Shown piece after piece: positions 35,468-43,457 of a stretch of DNA of 64,000 nt. The notes beneath the pieces were generated by a model, which worked only from the letters and a program-made list of their open reading frames with translations, was not told the DNA's origin and made no database searches. The translations under genes and the position numbers were made by a program. This DNA is from UBA1672 sp050633285 (GTDB taxonomy: Bacteria; Pseudomonadota; Alphaproteobacteria; Micavibrionales; Micavibrionaceae): positions 372,001-436,000 of the forward strand of contig JBOEGG010000001.1 in the NCBI GenBank assembly GCA_050633285.1, in the 5' to 3' direction. Each line of letters begins with the position of its first letter. Position 1 is the first letter of the stretch.

Positions 35468-35881
35468 CTAGCTGCCGATCTGTATAAATGGATCAAGCCA
35501 TTCTGGAATAAATCCAATTTGTTTTGAGAGTCTTGAGGGGGCATTACTTAGAATGTTTTGTATTTTATCACGATCCCATATTGGGTAAGCAGTATTTCTT
35601 TGGGATCGTTTAATGAAAGAGCTTATAAGCTCTCTTTTTTCGTAAAGGCTTAAAGGGTCTCTTTTTTCTGGAGGCTGAGATAGAAGATTCTGATCTTCAA
35701 GATCGTAGCCATGTAATTTGAAAACGCCACATTGAGGACAATCGATTTTGTGATTTAGCTTACAATCACTACTGTCTATGTCATTGGGAGTATTAGTGCA
35801 AATGGGACAATTGTGAAGCAAGTGGTTCTCCGATCTGAAAGTAACCTCATCATACAACCTTTGATCGCTTCGTCCAGCCAT
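35468..35881 (-). CDS. Zinc-ribbon hypothetical protein
   Basis: The protein carries two CxxC pairs (CPIC and CPQCG, about 27 residues apart) that probably form one zinc site, followed by a helical charged region (SLYEKRELISSFIKRSQRN) and a hydrophobic end (IPEWLDPFIQIG). I know no defined function; similar N-terminal zinc ribbons occur in uncharacterised proteins near defence genes, but that is a loose resemblance. The start is unclear: the ATG at 35881 abuts the T-run of a terminator, while a TTG at 35920 would overlap the preceding gene. Confidence 0.55.
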   Translation of the reverse strand: MAGRSDQRLYDEVTFRSENHLLHNCPICTNTPNDIDSSDCKLNHKIDCPQCGVFKLHGYDLEDQNLLSQPPEKRDPLSLYEKRELISSFIKRSQRNTAYPIWDRDKIQNILSNAPSRLSKQIGFIPEWLDPFIQIGS

Positions 35882-35905
35882 AAAAAACGCCGATGAAATC
35901 GACGC
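35882..35905 (-). terminator. Intrinsic terminator after the 182-residue gene
   Basis: An 8-base stem (35887-35894 with 35898-35905, loop of three) is followed on the minus strand by six T. It lies 12 bases after the stop of the membrane-anchored gene and right before the zinc-ribbon ATG. It should end the guaA transcript. Confidence 0.75.
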
Positions 35906-35916
35906 TCTTTGGCGGG

Positions 35917-36465
35917 TCAATCAGGTGAGCGAGATGATATTTTATATTGCTGTTCTAAATAAGCTTCAATTTTTTCGGAAATTTCGTGATCAATATTAAG
36001 CAACCCTAATTGGGGTAGGTTGGCATTTTCAACGCTGAAATCATCACAGCCAAAGCAAACAGAAAGAGTGATGTTCTGATCAGGCGTTGTGAATTCAAGG
36101 CGATAGGTTTCATTGAAAATACAAAACTTCACACTCCTAAGAACAGCTCCGTTTTTAAGAACAATTTCTTCTCGTGTGGCTCTGTTATTACGAGAAATTC
36201 GATCCTCTATCTGAAAGAGCTCCGCAATATCACGAGCTTCGTCTTGACCAAGAGTAATTGTAGTATGACCGGCATGTTCAGTCCTGCGGCTAATCACCTT
36301 TACACCTGTAACATGATCTAAATAGGGTAAGGTTCTGTCATCTTCATTAAGGGTATGACGATCGGCGCTATCTTTTGACGTATTTATCGTCTGATTTTGA
36401 TTGGCGTAGAGTGCCAGCAATAGAAAAGCAACAAGTACAGTAAAATAGCTAATTGCTTGTCTCAT
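35917..36465 (-). CDS. Hypothetical protein with N-terminal anchor
   Basis: The 182-residue protein has one N-terminal hydrophobic segment (about residues 5-21) that could be an uncleaved anchor or signal. The rest is soluble and charged, with strands (VTGVKVISRR, NITLSVCFGCDDF) and a helical C-terminus. Function unknown. It starts seven bases after the guaA stop, in the same operon, and the terminator right after its stop closes the unit. Confidence 0.55.
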   Translation of the reverse strand: MRQAISYFTVLVAFLLLALYANQNQTINTSKDSADRHTLNEDDRTLPYLDHVTGVKVISRRTEHAGHTTITLGQDEARDIAELFQIEDRISRNNRATREEIVLKNGAVLRSVKFCIFNETYRLEFTTPDQNITLSVCFGCDDFSVENANLPQLGLLNIDHEISEKIEAYLEQQYKISSRSPD

Positions 36466-36471
36466 GCCTAA

Positions 36472-38064
36472 TTATTCCCACTCAATCGTGCCGGGGGGTT
36501 TGGATGTGATGTCGTAAACCACGCGGTTGATGCCGTGCACTTCGTTAATAATGCGGGTCATCACACGCCCCAAAAACTCATGTTCAAACGGGTAATAATC
36601 CGCGGTCATACCATCTGTCGATGTTACGGCGCGCAGGGCACAAACATAATCATATGTCCGTGCATCACCCATCACACCAACGGTCTTCACGGGTAACAGA
36701 ACCGCAAATGCTTGCCAAATCTCATCATATAAACCGGCTTTGCGAATTTCATCCAGATACACGGTATCGGCCTTACGCAGGATATCAATCTTGTCTTGCG
36801 TAATCTCACCCGGCAGGCGGATCGCAAGACCCGGACCCGGGAAGGGGTGACGTGCGATAAAGTCGTTCGGCATGCCAAGCTCTCGCCCAAGCGCGCGCAC
36901 TTCGTCCTTAAACAATTCACGCATTGGCTCAACCAATTCCATATCCATATCATCAGGAAGGCCACCAACATTATGGTGTGATTTGATGGTCACAGACGGC
37001 CCACCGGTAAAGCTCACACTTTCAATCACATCAGGATATAGCGTCCCTTGCGCAAGGAACTTCGCCCCGCCAACACGCGCGGAACATTCATCAAACACAT
37101 CAATGAACAACCCGCCAATAACCTTACGTTTGATCTCAGGGTCTGAAATACCCTCTAACCCGCCAAGGAACTTATCACTCGCATCTTCATGGATGAGGGG
37201 GATGTTGTAATGATTGCGGAACAGATCAACAACCTGCTCGCTCTCGCCTGCGCGCATCAATCCTGTATCCACATAAATACAGGTAAGCTGATCGCCAATC
37301 GCTTCATGGATAAGTACCGCGGTGACTGAACTATCCACCCCGCCGGAAAGACCGCAAACAACTTTACCATCGCCGACTTGTGCGCGGATTTGCGCGATCT
37401 TTTCTTCACGGAAAGAGGCCATCGTCCAATCGCCCTTACACCCGCAAATATCATGCGTAAATGTACGATATAGCTCCGCCCCGTGTGGCGTGTGAACAAC
37501 TTCAGGGTGGAATTGTACGCCATAAAATCTGCGTTCTTCATTGGCGATAATGGCGAATGGTGCGCCTTCGGATTTACCGATAACGCTGAAATTCTCGGGA
37601 AGCTCGGCAACATGATCGCCGTGGCTCATCCAGACTTGCTCATTCGCGCCCTTGTGCCATGCACCGTTAAAGAGGGGTGAGTCCGCCGTAATGTCTACTT
37701 GTGCGCGTCCAAATTCACGGGATTTTTCGGCCTCTACTTTGCCGCCGAGTTGTTTAACCATGGTTTGCTGACCATAACAAATCCCAAGGATCGGCACACC
37801 CATTTCAAACACAATGTCCGGTGCGCTTGGCGCGTCGTCATCTAAAACACTGCACGGGCCACCGGCCAGAATAATACCCTTTGGGTTATAGGCCTTAATA
37901 CGCTCATCAGGTGCTTGGTTAAATGGCCAGATTTCGCAGTAAACGCCACTTTCACGAAGGCGACGGGCGATGAGCTGAGTAACCTGTGATCCGAAATCCA
38001 GAATAAGGATATGTTCGTGATCTGTCTTTTGCGCTGGTGCGACTTTTTCTTGTGCGTGTGTCAT
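36472..38064 (-). CDS. guaA: GMP synthase (glutamine-hydrolysing)
   Basis: GuaA converts XMP to GMP with ATP and glutamine. The 530-residue protein has the class I glutaminase domain at the N-terminus (ILDFGSQVTQLIARRLRE; Cys96 in GICYGQQ; His and Glu in FHPEV near residue 200), the ATP-pyrophosphatase domain with LSGGVDSSV near residue 240, and the C-terminal dimerisation domain ending in ITSKPPGTIEWE. AAAGACGAC precedes the ATG. guaB is also in the window, 12 kb away. Confidence 0.97.
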   Translation of the reverse strand: MTHAQEKVAPAQKTDHEHILILDFGSQVTQLIARRLRESGVYCEIWPFNQAPDERIKAYNPKGIILAGGPCSVLDDDAPSAPDIVFEMGVPILGICYGQQTMVKQLGGKVEAEKSREFGRAQVDITADSPLFNGAWHKGANEQVWMSHGDHVAELPENFSVIGKSEGAPFAIIANEERRFYGVQFHPEVVHTPHGAELYRTFTHDICGCKGDWTMASFREEKIAQIRAQVGDGKVVCGLSGGVDSSVTAVLIHEAIGDQLTCIYVDTGLMRAGESEQVVDLFRNHYNIPLIHEDASDKFLGGLEGISDPEIKRKVIGGLFIDVFDECSARVGGAKFLAQGTLYPDVIESVSFTGGPSVTIKSHHNVGGLPDDMDMELVEPMRELFKDEVRALGRELGMPNDFIARHPFPGPGLAIRLPGEITQDKIDILRKADTVYLDEIRKAGLYDEIWQAFAVLLPVKTVGVMGDARTYDYVCALRAVTSTDGMTADYYPFEHEFLGRVMTRIINEVHGINRVVYDITSKPPGTIEWE

Positions 38065-38239
38065 GTCGTCTTTCTAATTCCAATACCTGCAGCGTTATTT
38101 TGTTACACCCATATTCATATCGATATGTCTTTCATGCCTAAGTAGGCATTGAAACTCGTGTGATGCATTGCTTTTTTACCCGCGAATGCGCCGCAGTGCA
38201 AAGGTTTTTTGCGACTAAATAGAAGGGGAGGATAAAACC

Positions 38240-39175
38240 TTAGTCGAGGACAAGGCCATCCTCTTCCGCCGTCTTAATTTTACGATCCAGATGCTGTTGT
38301 TGGCTTTCTTTTATGACAGGGTCCATATGCGCAAGGCTGATATCACCGCCAAGCCAAAGTGAGCCTGCAAGAACTCCACCCAGATCGCCTGCCGTTGCCG
38401 ATGCAAAAACAAACGCAACGCGCGTTGGCCCCTTCACCATTAATTGACGGGTGAGAGGACGTTTCCACGCATCTGTTGCGGGTTCTATTTTGGCCGCTAT
38501 TGTAGGGAAACGCTTCTGCGCTGTTTGCTCTATCTTTTCAACGGCATGTGTGGGTAGGTCGATAAAATCTGTGGCAAGCTTAAAGGCTTTCATGCCTTTA
38601 TGATCCCATCCGCCAGCCTGTCTTGTGCCTTCTGTAATTTGATTTTCCAGATCAAAATAACCGCCACGCGCCGCGTCCAATGATGCCCATGCAACGGCAA
38701 TACCAACGCCTGTCGCACCGCTAGCCGCCAAAGCCGTACCGCCAAGCGCCATAAGCGTCATACCCGTTGTGAAATAGCCCGGGTGTTTTTCCTTGAACTT
38801 GGCAAAGGTTGATCCGGCAACAAACGAGATCGCAGAAATATCCTCTAGGAGAGACTCAGGCCTCAGTTCTTTAAATAATCCGCCAATATCGCCGTCTTTT
38901 AAAGCAACTGCAAGATTACCGGATTCAAATGTATAGAATTGTGCATCGGCAGGGCGCTCAATGAAATAGCGATGAAGTGCAATGTCAGCTTTGCGAAAGC
39001 TATGTTTAAGATTAAAGTTTTTGAGAGATTCACCAACTTGTGCGCATCCGGATGTCAGATTATCAAGCGTCAGGCTTTGCTTAAGCGTATCGACTTTTTG
39101 AGGGAAGCCATCTTTAATTTTATTGATGAGGTTTTTCATCAACCCATAACCTTGTTCAGCCATTTTGAAAACCAT
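38240..39175 (-). CDS. Hypothetical protein with Gly/Ala-rich membrane segments
   Basis: The 311-residue protein is unknown. Its N-terminal half is charged and helical, then a Gly/Ala-rich hydrophobic stretch (about residues 135-165, TLMALGGTALAASGATGVGIAVAWASL) and another at about 255-280 could cross the membrane or form a hairpin. The C-terminal tail is charged. The start is uncertain; ATGs at 39175, 39163 and 39139 are in frame, and only the last has AAGG at a usable distance. Confidence 0.5.
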   Translation of the reverse strand: MVFKMAEQGYGLMKNLINKIKDGFPQKVDTLKQSLTLDNLTSGCAQVGESLKNFNLKHSFRKADIALHRYFIERPADAQFYTFESGNLAVALKDGDIGGLFKELRPESLLEDISAISFVAGSTFAKFKEKHPGYFTTGMTLMALGGTALAASGATGVGIAVAWASLDAARGGYFDLENQITEGTRQAGGWDHKGMKAFKLATDFIDLPTHAVEKIEQTAQKRFPTIAAKIEPATDAWKRPLTRQLMVKGPTRVAFVFASATAGDLGGVLAGSLWLGGDISLAHMDPVIKESQQQHLDRKIKTAEEDGLVLD

Positions 39176-39210
39176 ATAACATACATAAATATGGAAAGTG
39201 AAACTTTATC

Positions 39211-40086
39211 TTACACAGGGCGAGAAAATTTAATGAGTAGAAGACCGGAGAGCGTAATAACGCCTCCTCCAATGAATGTCCATTGATCGGGCATTTCTGA
39301 AAAAAGAAAGGCAGAGAGCAATGTACCCCATAAAATTTGTATATAATGCACGGGTGCGATCACTTGCGTTGGGGCAATGGAGAATGCTTTTGCGACTAAA
39401 ATTGACCCTGATATTGCCGCCGCACTGATGATAAATAATGCGCTATATTCATAAAGTGAAAATCCTATCTGCATGCCTTGATAAGCGGTATATGCAGGAT
39501 ATGCAGTTGCAAGTGTCACAAATAGATATTGGAATATTGCCATGGAAAGAAGTGTTTGGTTTTCATCCTTGATATAGCGTGACATGACATAGCCGAGTGC
39601 AAATAAAAATGCGAGAATAAGCGCAGATATAGCACCGAGGTTAATGGGGATCATTCCCGGCCTTATAACGATCAGAACGCCAATAAAGCCAAGGGAAGTA
39701 ATCGCCCATGATCGCGGGCGAATATTCTCACCTGTGATAAAAACGGACAGTACTTTTGCCAAAAGGGGGGCAGCGAAAATTATTGCATAGGCCGTAGCCA
39801 TATCCAAATTTGCAAACACGTAAAATGAACATACACCTGACCCTGCCAGTAATATTCCCCGAAATAGCCGAAGCTTTAATTGTGGGCGGGTTAGTGTTTC
39901 ACGAAACCCTCCGAGGAAAGGGGATATCATGCATAACAAAACAACACTTAAAAATGATCCTAAAAATGCAATCAAGAGAGTGGGATAATCCTTTAAATAT
40001 CGCACTGCTGCATCGCTGATTGTCCAAAGACTAAACCCTGCAAGAGCCATTAACATTTCAGTTGTGTAGGATGGTTTATTATTCAT
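39211..40086 (-). CDS. EamA/DMT superfamily transporter
   Basis: The 291-residue membrane protein has about ten transmembrane segments in two EamA repeats, with the N-terminal pattern FSLWTISDAAVRYLKDYPTLLI and the mid-protein ATAYAIIFAAPLLAKVLSVFITGE. It may export an amino acid or other metabolite; the substrate is unknown. It is distinct from the DMT gene at 31.6 kb but of the same family. Confidence 0.88.
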   Translation of the reverse strand: MNNKPSYTTEMLMALAGFSLWTISDAAVRYLKDYPTLLIAFLGSFLSVVLLCMISPFLGGFRETLTRPQLKLRLFRGILLAGSGVCSFYVFANLDMATAYAIIFAAPLLAKVLSVFITGENIRPRSWAITSLGFIGVLIVIRPGMIPINLGAISALILAFLFALGYVMSRYIKDENQTLLSMAIFQYLFVTLATAYPAYTAYQGMQIGFSLYEYSALFIISAAAISGSILVAKAFSIAPTQVIAPVHYIQILWGTLLSAFLFSEMPDQWTFIGGGVITLSGLLLIKFSRPV

Positions 40087-40254
40087 AAGGTTTCTTTATC
40101 TTGCTCACCGTATTTTGAAAAGCTTTTTCATGAAAAGATAACATTTCGAGAGCACAATAATACTACAAACAATTTGTGTGTCTTGTGTCTTGTGCAAAAG
40201 GGTGATGTAATACGCGGTTCGTAAAAACAGGGTGTAATATAAGGATCAATAACC

Positions 40255-41094
40255 GTGAGTAAACCAACAATTTCATTTGAATTTTTCCCGCCAAAAACTG
40301 AAAAAGCAGCAGACATTTTATGGACTGCGGTGCCCGAGCTTGTAGAGCTGAACCCGAAATTTATGACGGTGACATATGGTGCAGGCGGCACGACCAAGGA
40401 TGGCACAATTGATACAATCCAGAAAAAAATGGATATGACAAGCGTACCGATTGGTTCTCACCTAACGTTCTTGAATACCACGAAAACAGAATTGTATGAG
40501 TATGTTGATGGTCTGTGGGAGAAAGGGATTAAGCATATCGTTGCATTGCGTGGTGATATGCCCGGTGATCTTCAATGGCCACTCGATGATGATGGCGATT
40601 ATTTCCAATATACGTCTGATTTTGTGGAAGGTCTGCTGGCACGTCATCCATTTGAAATTTCTGTCGGCGCGTATCCGGAAAAGCACCCTGACTCAAATTC
40701 ACTTGCGGATGATATCCGTGCATTGAAATTAAAATGTGATGCAGGGGCACATCGTGCGCTTACACAGTTCTTCTTTGATAATGATGTGTATTATCGCTTT
40801 GTAGAAGAGTGTCAAAAAATGGACATTAAAACACAGCTGTGTCCTGGATTATTACCAGTTCACGACTTTAAATCCATGTGCAATTTTGCCAAGCGATGCG
40901 AAGCAAATGTACCGGATTGGATGCATGATAAATTCGCAGGGCTAGAGGATAAACCTGAAGAAGCAAGAAAAATTGCGATTGACCTTCTTGTTGAGCAGAG
41001 CGAAGACCTTGCAAAAAATGGTGTTGAGCATATTCATTATTATACATTGAATAAATCAGACATCACGAAACAGGCTGTCGAAGCGATTAGCTAA
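40255..41094 (+). CDS. metF: Methylenetetrahydrofolate reductase
   Basis: MetF reduces 5,10-methylene-THF to 5-methyl-THF, the methyl donor for methionine. The 279-residue protein begins with the family SFEFFPPKTEKA motif, then has VTYGAGGTTKDGT, HIVALRGDMPGD (FAD site) and the C-terminal IHYYTLN motif. It starts with GTG at 40255, preceded by AAGGA. It lies 2.4 kb upstream of metE in the same orientation; a membrane protein gene follows it at seven bases. Confidence 0.95.
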   Translation: MSKPTISFEFFPPKTEKAADILWTAVPELVELNPKFMTVTYGAGGTTKDGTIDTIQKKMDMTSVPIGSHLTFLNTTKTELYEYVDGLWEKGIKHIVALRGDMPGDLQWPLDDDGDYFQYTSDFVEGLLARHPFEISVGAYPEKHPDSNSLADDIRALKLKCDAGAHRALTQFFFDNDVYYRFVEECQKMDIKTQLCPGLLPVHDFKSMCNFAKRCEANVPDWMHDKFAGLEDKPEEARKIAIDLLVEQSEDLAKNGVEHIHYYTLNKSDITKQAVEAIS

Positions 41095-41101
41095 GGAATG
41101 C

Positions 41102-42766
41102 ATGATAAAAGATAAAAAAATGCAAGAGTGCGAGGCGAACATTAAAGGAAGAGAAAACGTAAAAGAATCAGTTTTCCTCTTTCTTGTATTTGGTGTTGTT
41201 CTTGCGTCTCTTGTGCCGTGGGCCTTCATGTATCTAGGTATGGCCATAGGTGTTGATGTCGCGTACTTGTCCAGATCTGCTGAGTTCTTTTTGGATGGTA
41301 AGCGGATGAGTGAGTTTTACTATGATACGAATCCACCACTCAGTATTCTGATCTACGTTCCCAACATAATGTTGGGAAAGTTTTTTGGTATTCCGTTATA
41401 TGTTGCGACGGTGCTTTATACGTCTCTAATCTTGTTATTTTCACTCATATCATCATTCTTTTTGTTAAAGAAATATGATGATGTTCGTAATGATGAAATA
41501 CTGGTTCTATTATCCGCGTTCTTGGTGTCGTCAACGGTTATGACGCAATATGATTTTGGACAAAAAGACCACTTTCTAAGCATGGCATTATTGCCGTTGG
41601 TACTTTTGCAATATGCGTTAACGCAAAAAATTCAAATAAATGTCTTCGCCAAGATTGTAATTCTAATAGCCTGTAGCATTCTGATATTGTTAAAGCCGCA
41701 TTTTGGCCTTGTGCCGGCAGCATTATTCATACACCGAGCTATTAAACAAAGGCGTATGAGTGTGTGTTTGGATACTGACTTTGTTTTTCTTGCAAGTGCT
41801 GCAGTGTCATACTTGGCCATTACTTTTCTGTACTTTGAGGATTTTATTTCGGTCGTTCTGGAAGATGCCGTCTTGTATTATACCGCTTATACAAACCCTG
41901 ATATTATGGTGCTGTCATTAAAAATGATGATTGCTCCGGCGTTCGTGATTTTAGCGCAACGGTTTGTTTTTAAGGATGTGAGCAAGGTGATAAGTGTTCT
42001 GGCGTGGGCATCAATCATTTGCATCATACCATATTTTATGCAGGGCAAAGGGTGGAGCTATCACAGCTTTCCTTATTTGGTACTATTCTTCTCTACTGCC
42101 ATGGTTATGTCTTATCATGCGCTTGGCTTGATCGTTGGATTATTTGAACTTAAAAAGGGTCAGAAACTCTTTCAAATGATGGGCTTATACCTTTTTTTGT
42201 TATTATGGATTTCAACGTCTTCGGAAAAAATTAAAGAGTTTCCGACGCATGCTTTTTATAAAAATTCTGAAATTGTACAACAGCTTGCGCTTTGTGAAGA
42301 GGGGTGTAGCTTTTTTCTATTTCATGACCTCATTAATATAAGCCACGAAGCCTCAGTCTATTCAGGGCAAAAACATGCATCGAGATTCCCTGTTCTATGG
42401 TTTGTGCCATACTTGGAATATGCGCAATCATTATTAGATAGAGGGTTGCCACCTATTCTATCGCAAGACAAAATAGATGCAGCGTGGAATAAGTACATCC
42501 CATTAATTTTGGAAGATTTTGAACATTATAATCCTGACACTTTGTTCATTGGTCATGTGGATTATACATTGGAAAGTGATGTTGAATACCGCAATGATTT
42601 TGATTTTGTAGAGTCTGTGGTGGGCCGTGATGAAAATCTGCGGGCGTTGTGGGACGAGTATGAAATCGTTGATATTCTGTATATTGATAGGCGTAAATAT
42701 ATTCCACGTATGCCCGGGGATGAGAAATTGATGCGCTTTGATGTGTATCGTAAGATTGCGGATTAG
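41102..42766 (+). CDS. GT-C-like multi-pass membrane protein
   Basis: The 554-residue protein has about ten transmembrane helices (from residue 24 to about 375) and a soluble C-terminal part (from about residue 380) with no known motif. The first extracytoplasmic loop has YDTNPPLSI after an acidic region, which recalls the donor-binding loop of lipid-linked GT-C glycosyltransferases (PMT/ArnT-like). If so it would move a sugar from a polyprenyl carrier onto an envelope molecule. It begins seven bases after metF with AAGGA upstream; a metabolic link to metF is not obvious. Confidence 0.62.
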   Translation: MIKDKKMQECEANIKGRENVKESVFLFLVFGVVLASLVPWAFMYLGMAIGVDVAYLSRSAEFFLDGKRMSEFYYDTNPPLSILIYVPNIMLGKFFGIPLYVATVLYTSLILLFSLISSFFLLKKYDDVRNDEILVLLSAFLVSSTVMTQYDFGQKDHFLSMALLPLVLLQYALTQKIQINVFAKIVILIACSILILLKPHFGLVPAALFIHRAIKQRRMSVCLDTDFVFLASAAVSYLAITFLYFEDFISVVLEDAVLYYTAYTNPDIMVLSLKMMIAPAFVILAQRFVFKDVSKVISVLAWASIICIIPYFMQGKGWSYHSFPYLVLFFSTAMVMSYHALGLIVGLFELKKGQKLFQMMGLYLFLLLWISTSSEKIKEFPTHAFYKNSEIVQQLALCEEGCSFFLFHDLINISHEASVYSGQKHASRFPVLWFVPYLEYAQSLLDRGLPPILSQDKIDAAWNKYIPLILEDFEHYNPDTLFIGHVDYTLESDVEYRNDFDFVESVVGRDENLRALWDEYEIVDILYIDRRKYIPRMPGDEKLMRFDVYRKIAD

Positions 42767-42778
42767 TGATTCAAGACG

Positions 42779-43018
42779 TTATTCGTCATCTTGATTATTC
42801 TTCCATACCTCAAATACTGCTTGAGTGAATATGCGGTGATCCAGATCAAACCCAACTGATAATTTAAAGATGGTTTCCAGTCGTGGTGTGCACTTTCCGG
42901 CTTCTAAATCTTGGATGGTACGTACAGGTACATCAGATCGGAAAGAAAGTTCTTCTTGTGTCAGGCTTCTTTCTTTTCTGTAACCCTTGAGCAGCTTGGC
43001 TGTATCTTGGTTGAGCAC
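42779..43018 (-). CDS. XRE-family helix-turn-helix regulator, third copy
   Basis: The 79-residue protein has an N-terminal HTH_3 domain (LLKGYRKERSLTQEELSFRSDVPVRTIQDLEAGKCTPRLETIFKLS) and a short C-terminal extension. It is less similar to the two XRE proteins near 35 kb. It is transcribed away from metE and could regulate it or itself; no clear operator is visible beyond the hairpin described nearby. Confidence 0.85.
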   Translation of the reverse strand: MLNQDTAKLLKGYRKERSLTQEELSFRSDVPVRTIQDLEAGKCTPRLETIFKLSVGFDLDHRIFTQAVFEVWKNNQDDE

Positions 43019-43457
43019 GGTACGATTCTCCCACTAGAATCTGATTTAGAATTTGCATTTCCAACAATGTGCGTATATTGTGAGTTTGAAAACACGTAAC
43101 ACCGTGAGTTGGTATTTTACGATGTTGTGTTTTCTTCCCACTGACGACAAGGCCCCCCACATACGGCCTTGTCGTCTTCTCTTATGACGCCATAATGTAA
43201 AAATAGTCTTTATGTTGTAGAAAAAAGATGGGATGGGAGAGCGAAAAATCATTATTTTTTATGAGAATTTATCTTGCCAACCACAGATTTTTTATGTGTT
43301 TTACATAGCGTTGAAACCCTTGATATGCGCCGTGTTTATGCTTTTATGTCTTTTTATTCTATTACGCATAATTCCTATGTGTTTTTGCTTGCCTTTTATT
43401 CCGAACTGCTCTACCCCAAATGGGTAAGTGAATTTTTAATCTATATGGAGGGACGAG
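43019..43457. other. 439-base non-coding stretch upstream of metE
   Basis: No convincing gene is seen here. It holds an exact 12-bp inverted repeat, a possible plus-strand promoter (TTTGCA, 16 bases, TATATT at about 43074), and a good ribosome site (GGAGGGACGAG) just before metE. I found no pattern matching a SAM or cobalamin riboswitch. Confidence 0.5.
43143..43176 (+). terminator. Perfect 12-bp hairpin, possible sRNA terminator
   Basis: Arms GACGACAAGGCC and GGCCTTGTCGTC are exact complements around a 10-base loop and are followed on the plus strand by TTCTCTT. It sits between divergent genes, so it ends no annotated gene. A -10-like TATATT about 70 bases upstream could start a short RNA ending here. 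Confidence 0.35.

Noticed and set aside
43233..43427. A 64-codon hydrophobic reading frame upstream of metE
   Set aside because: It has no convincing ribosome site and its composition fits AT-rich leader DNA.
43019..43457. SAM or cobalamin riboswitch upstream of metE
   Set aside because: I see none of the conserved elements expected of those classes; only a simple hairpin is present.
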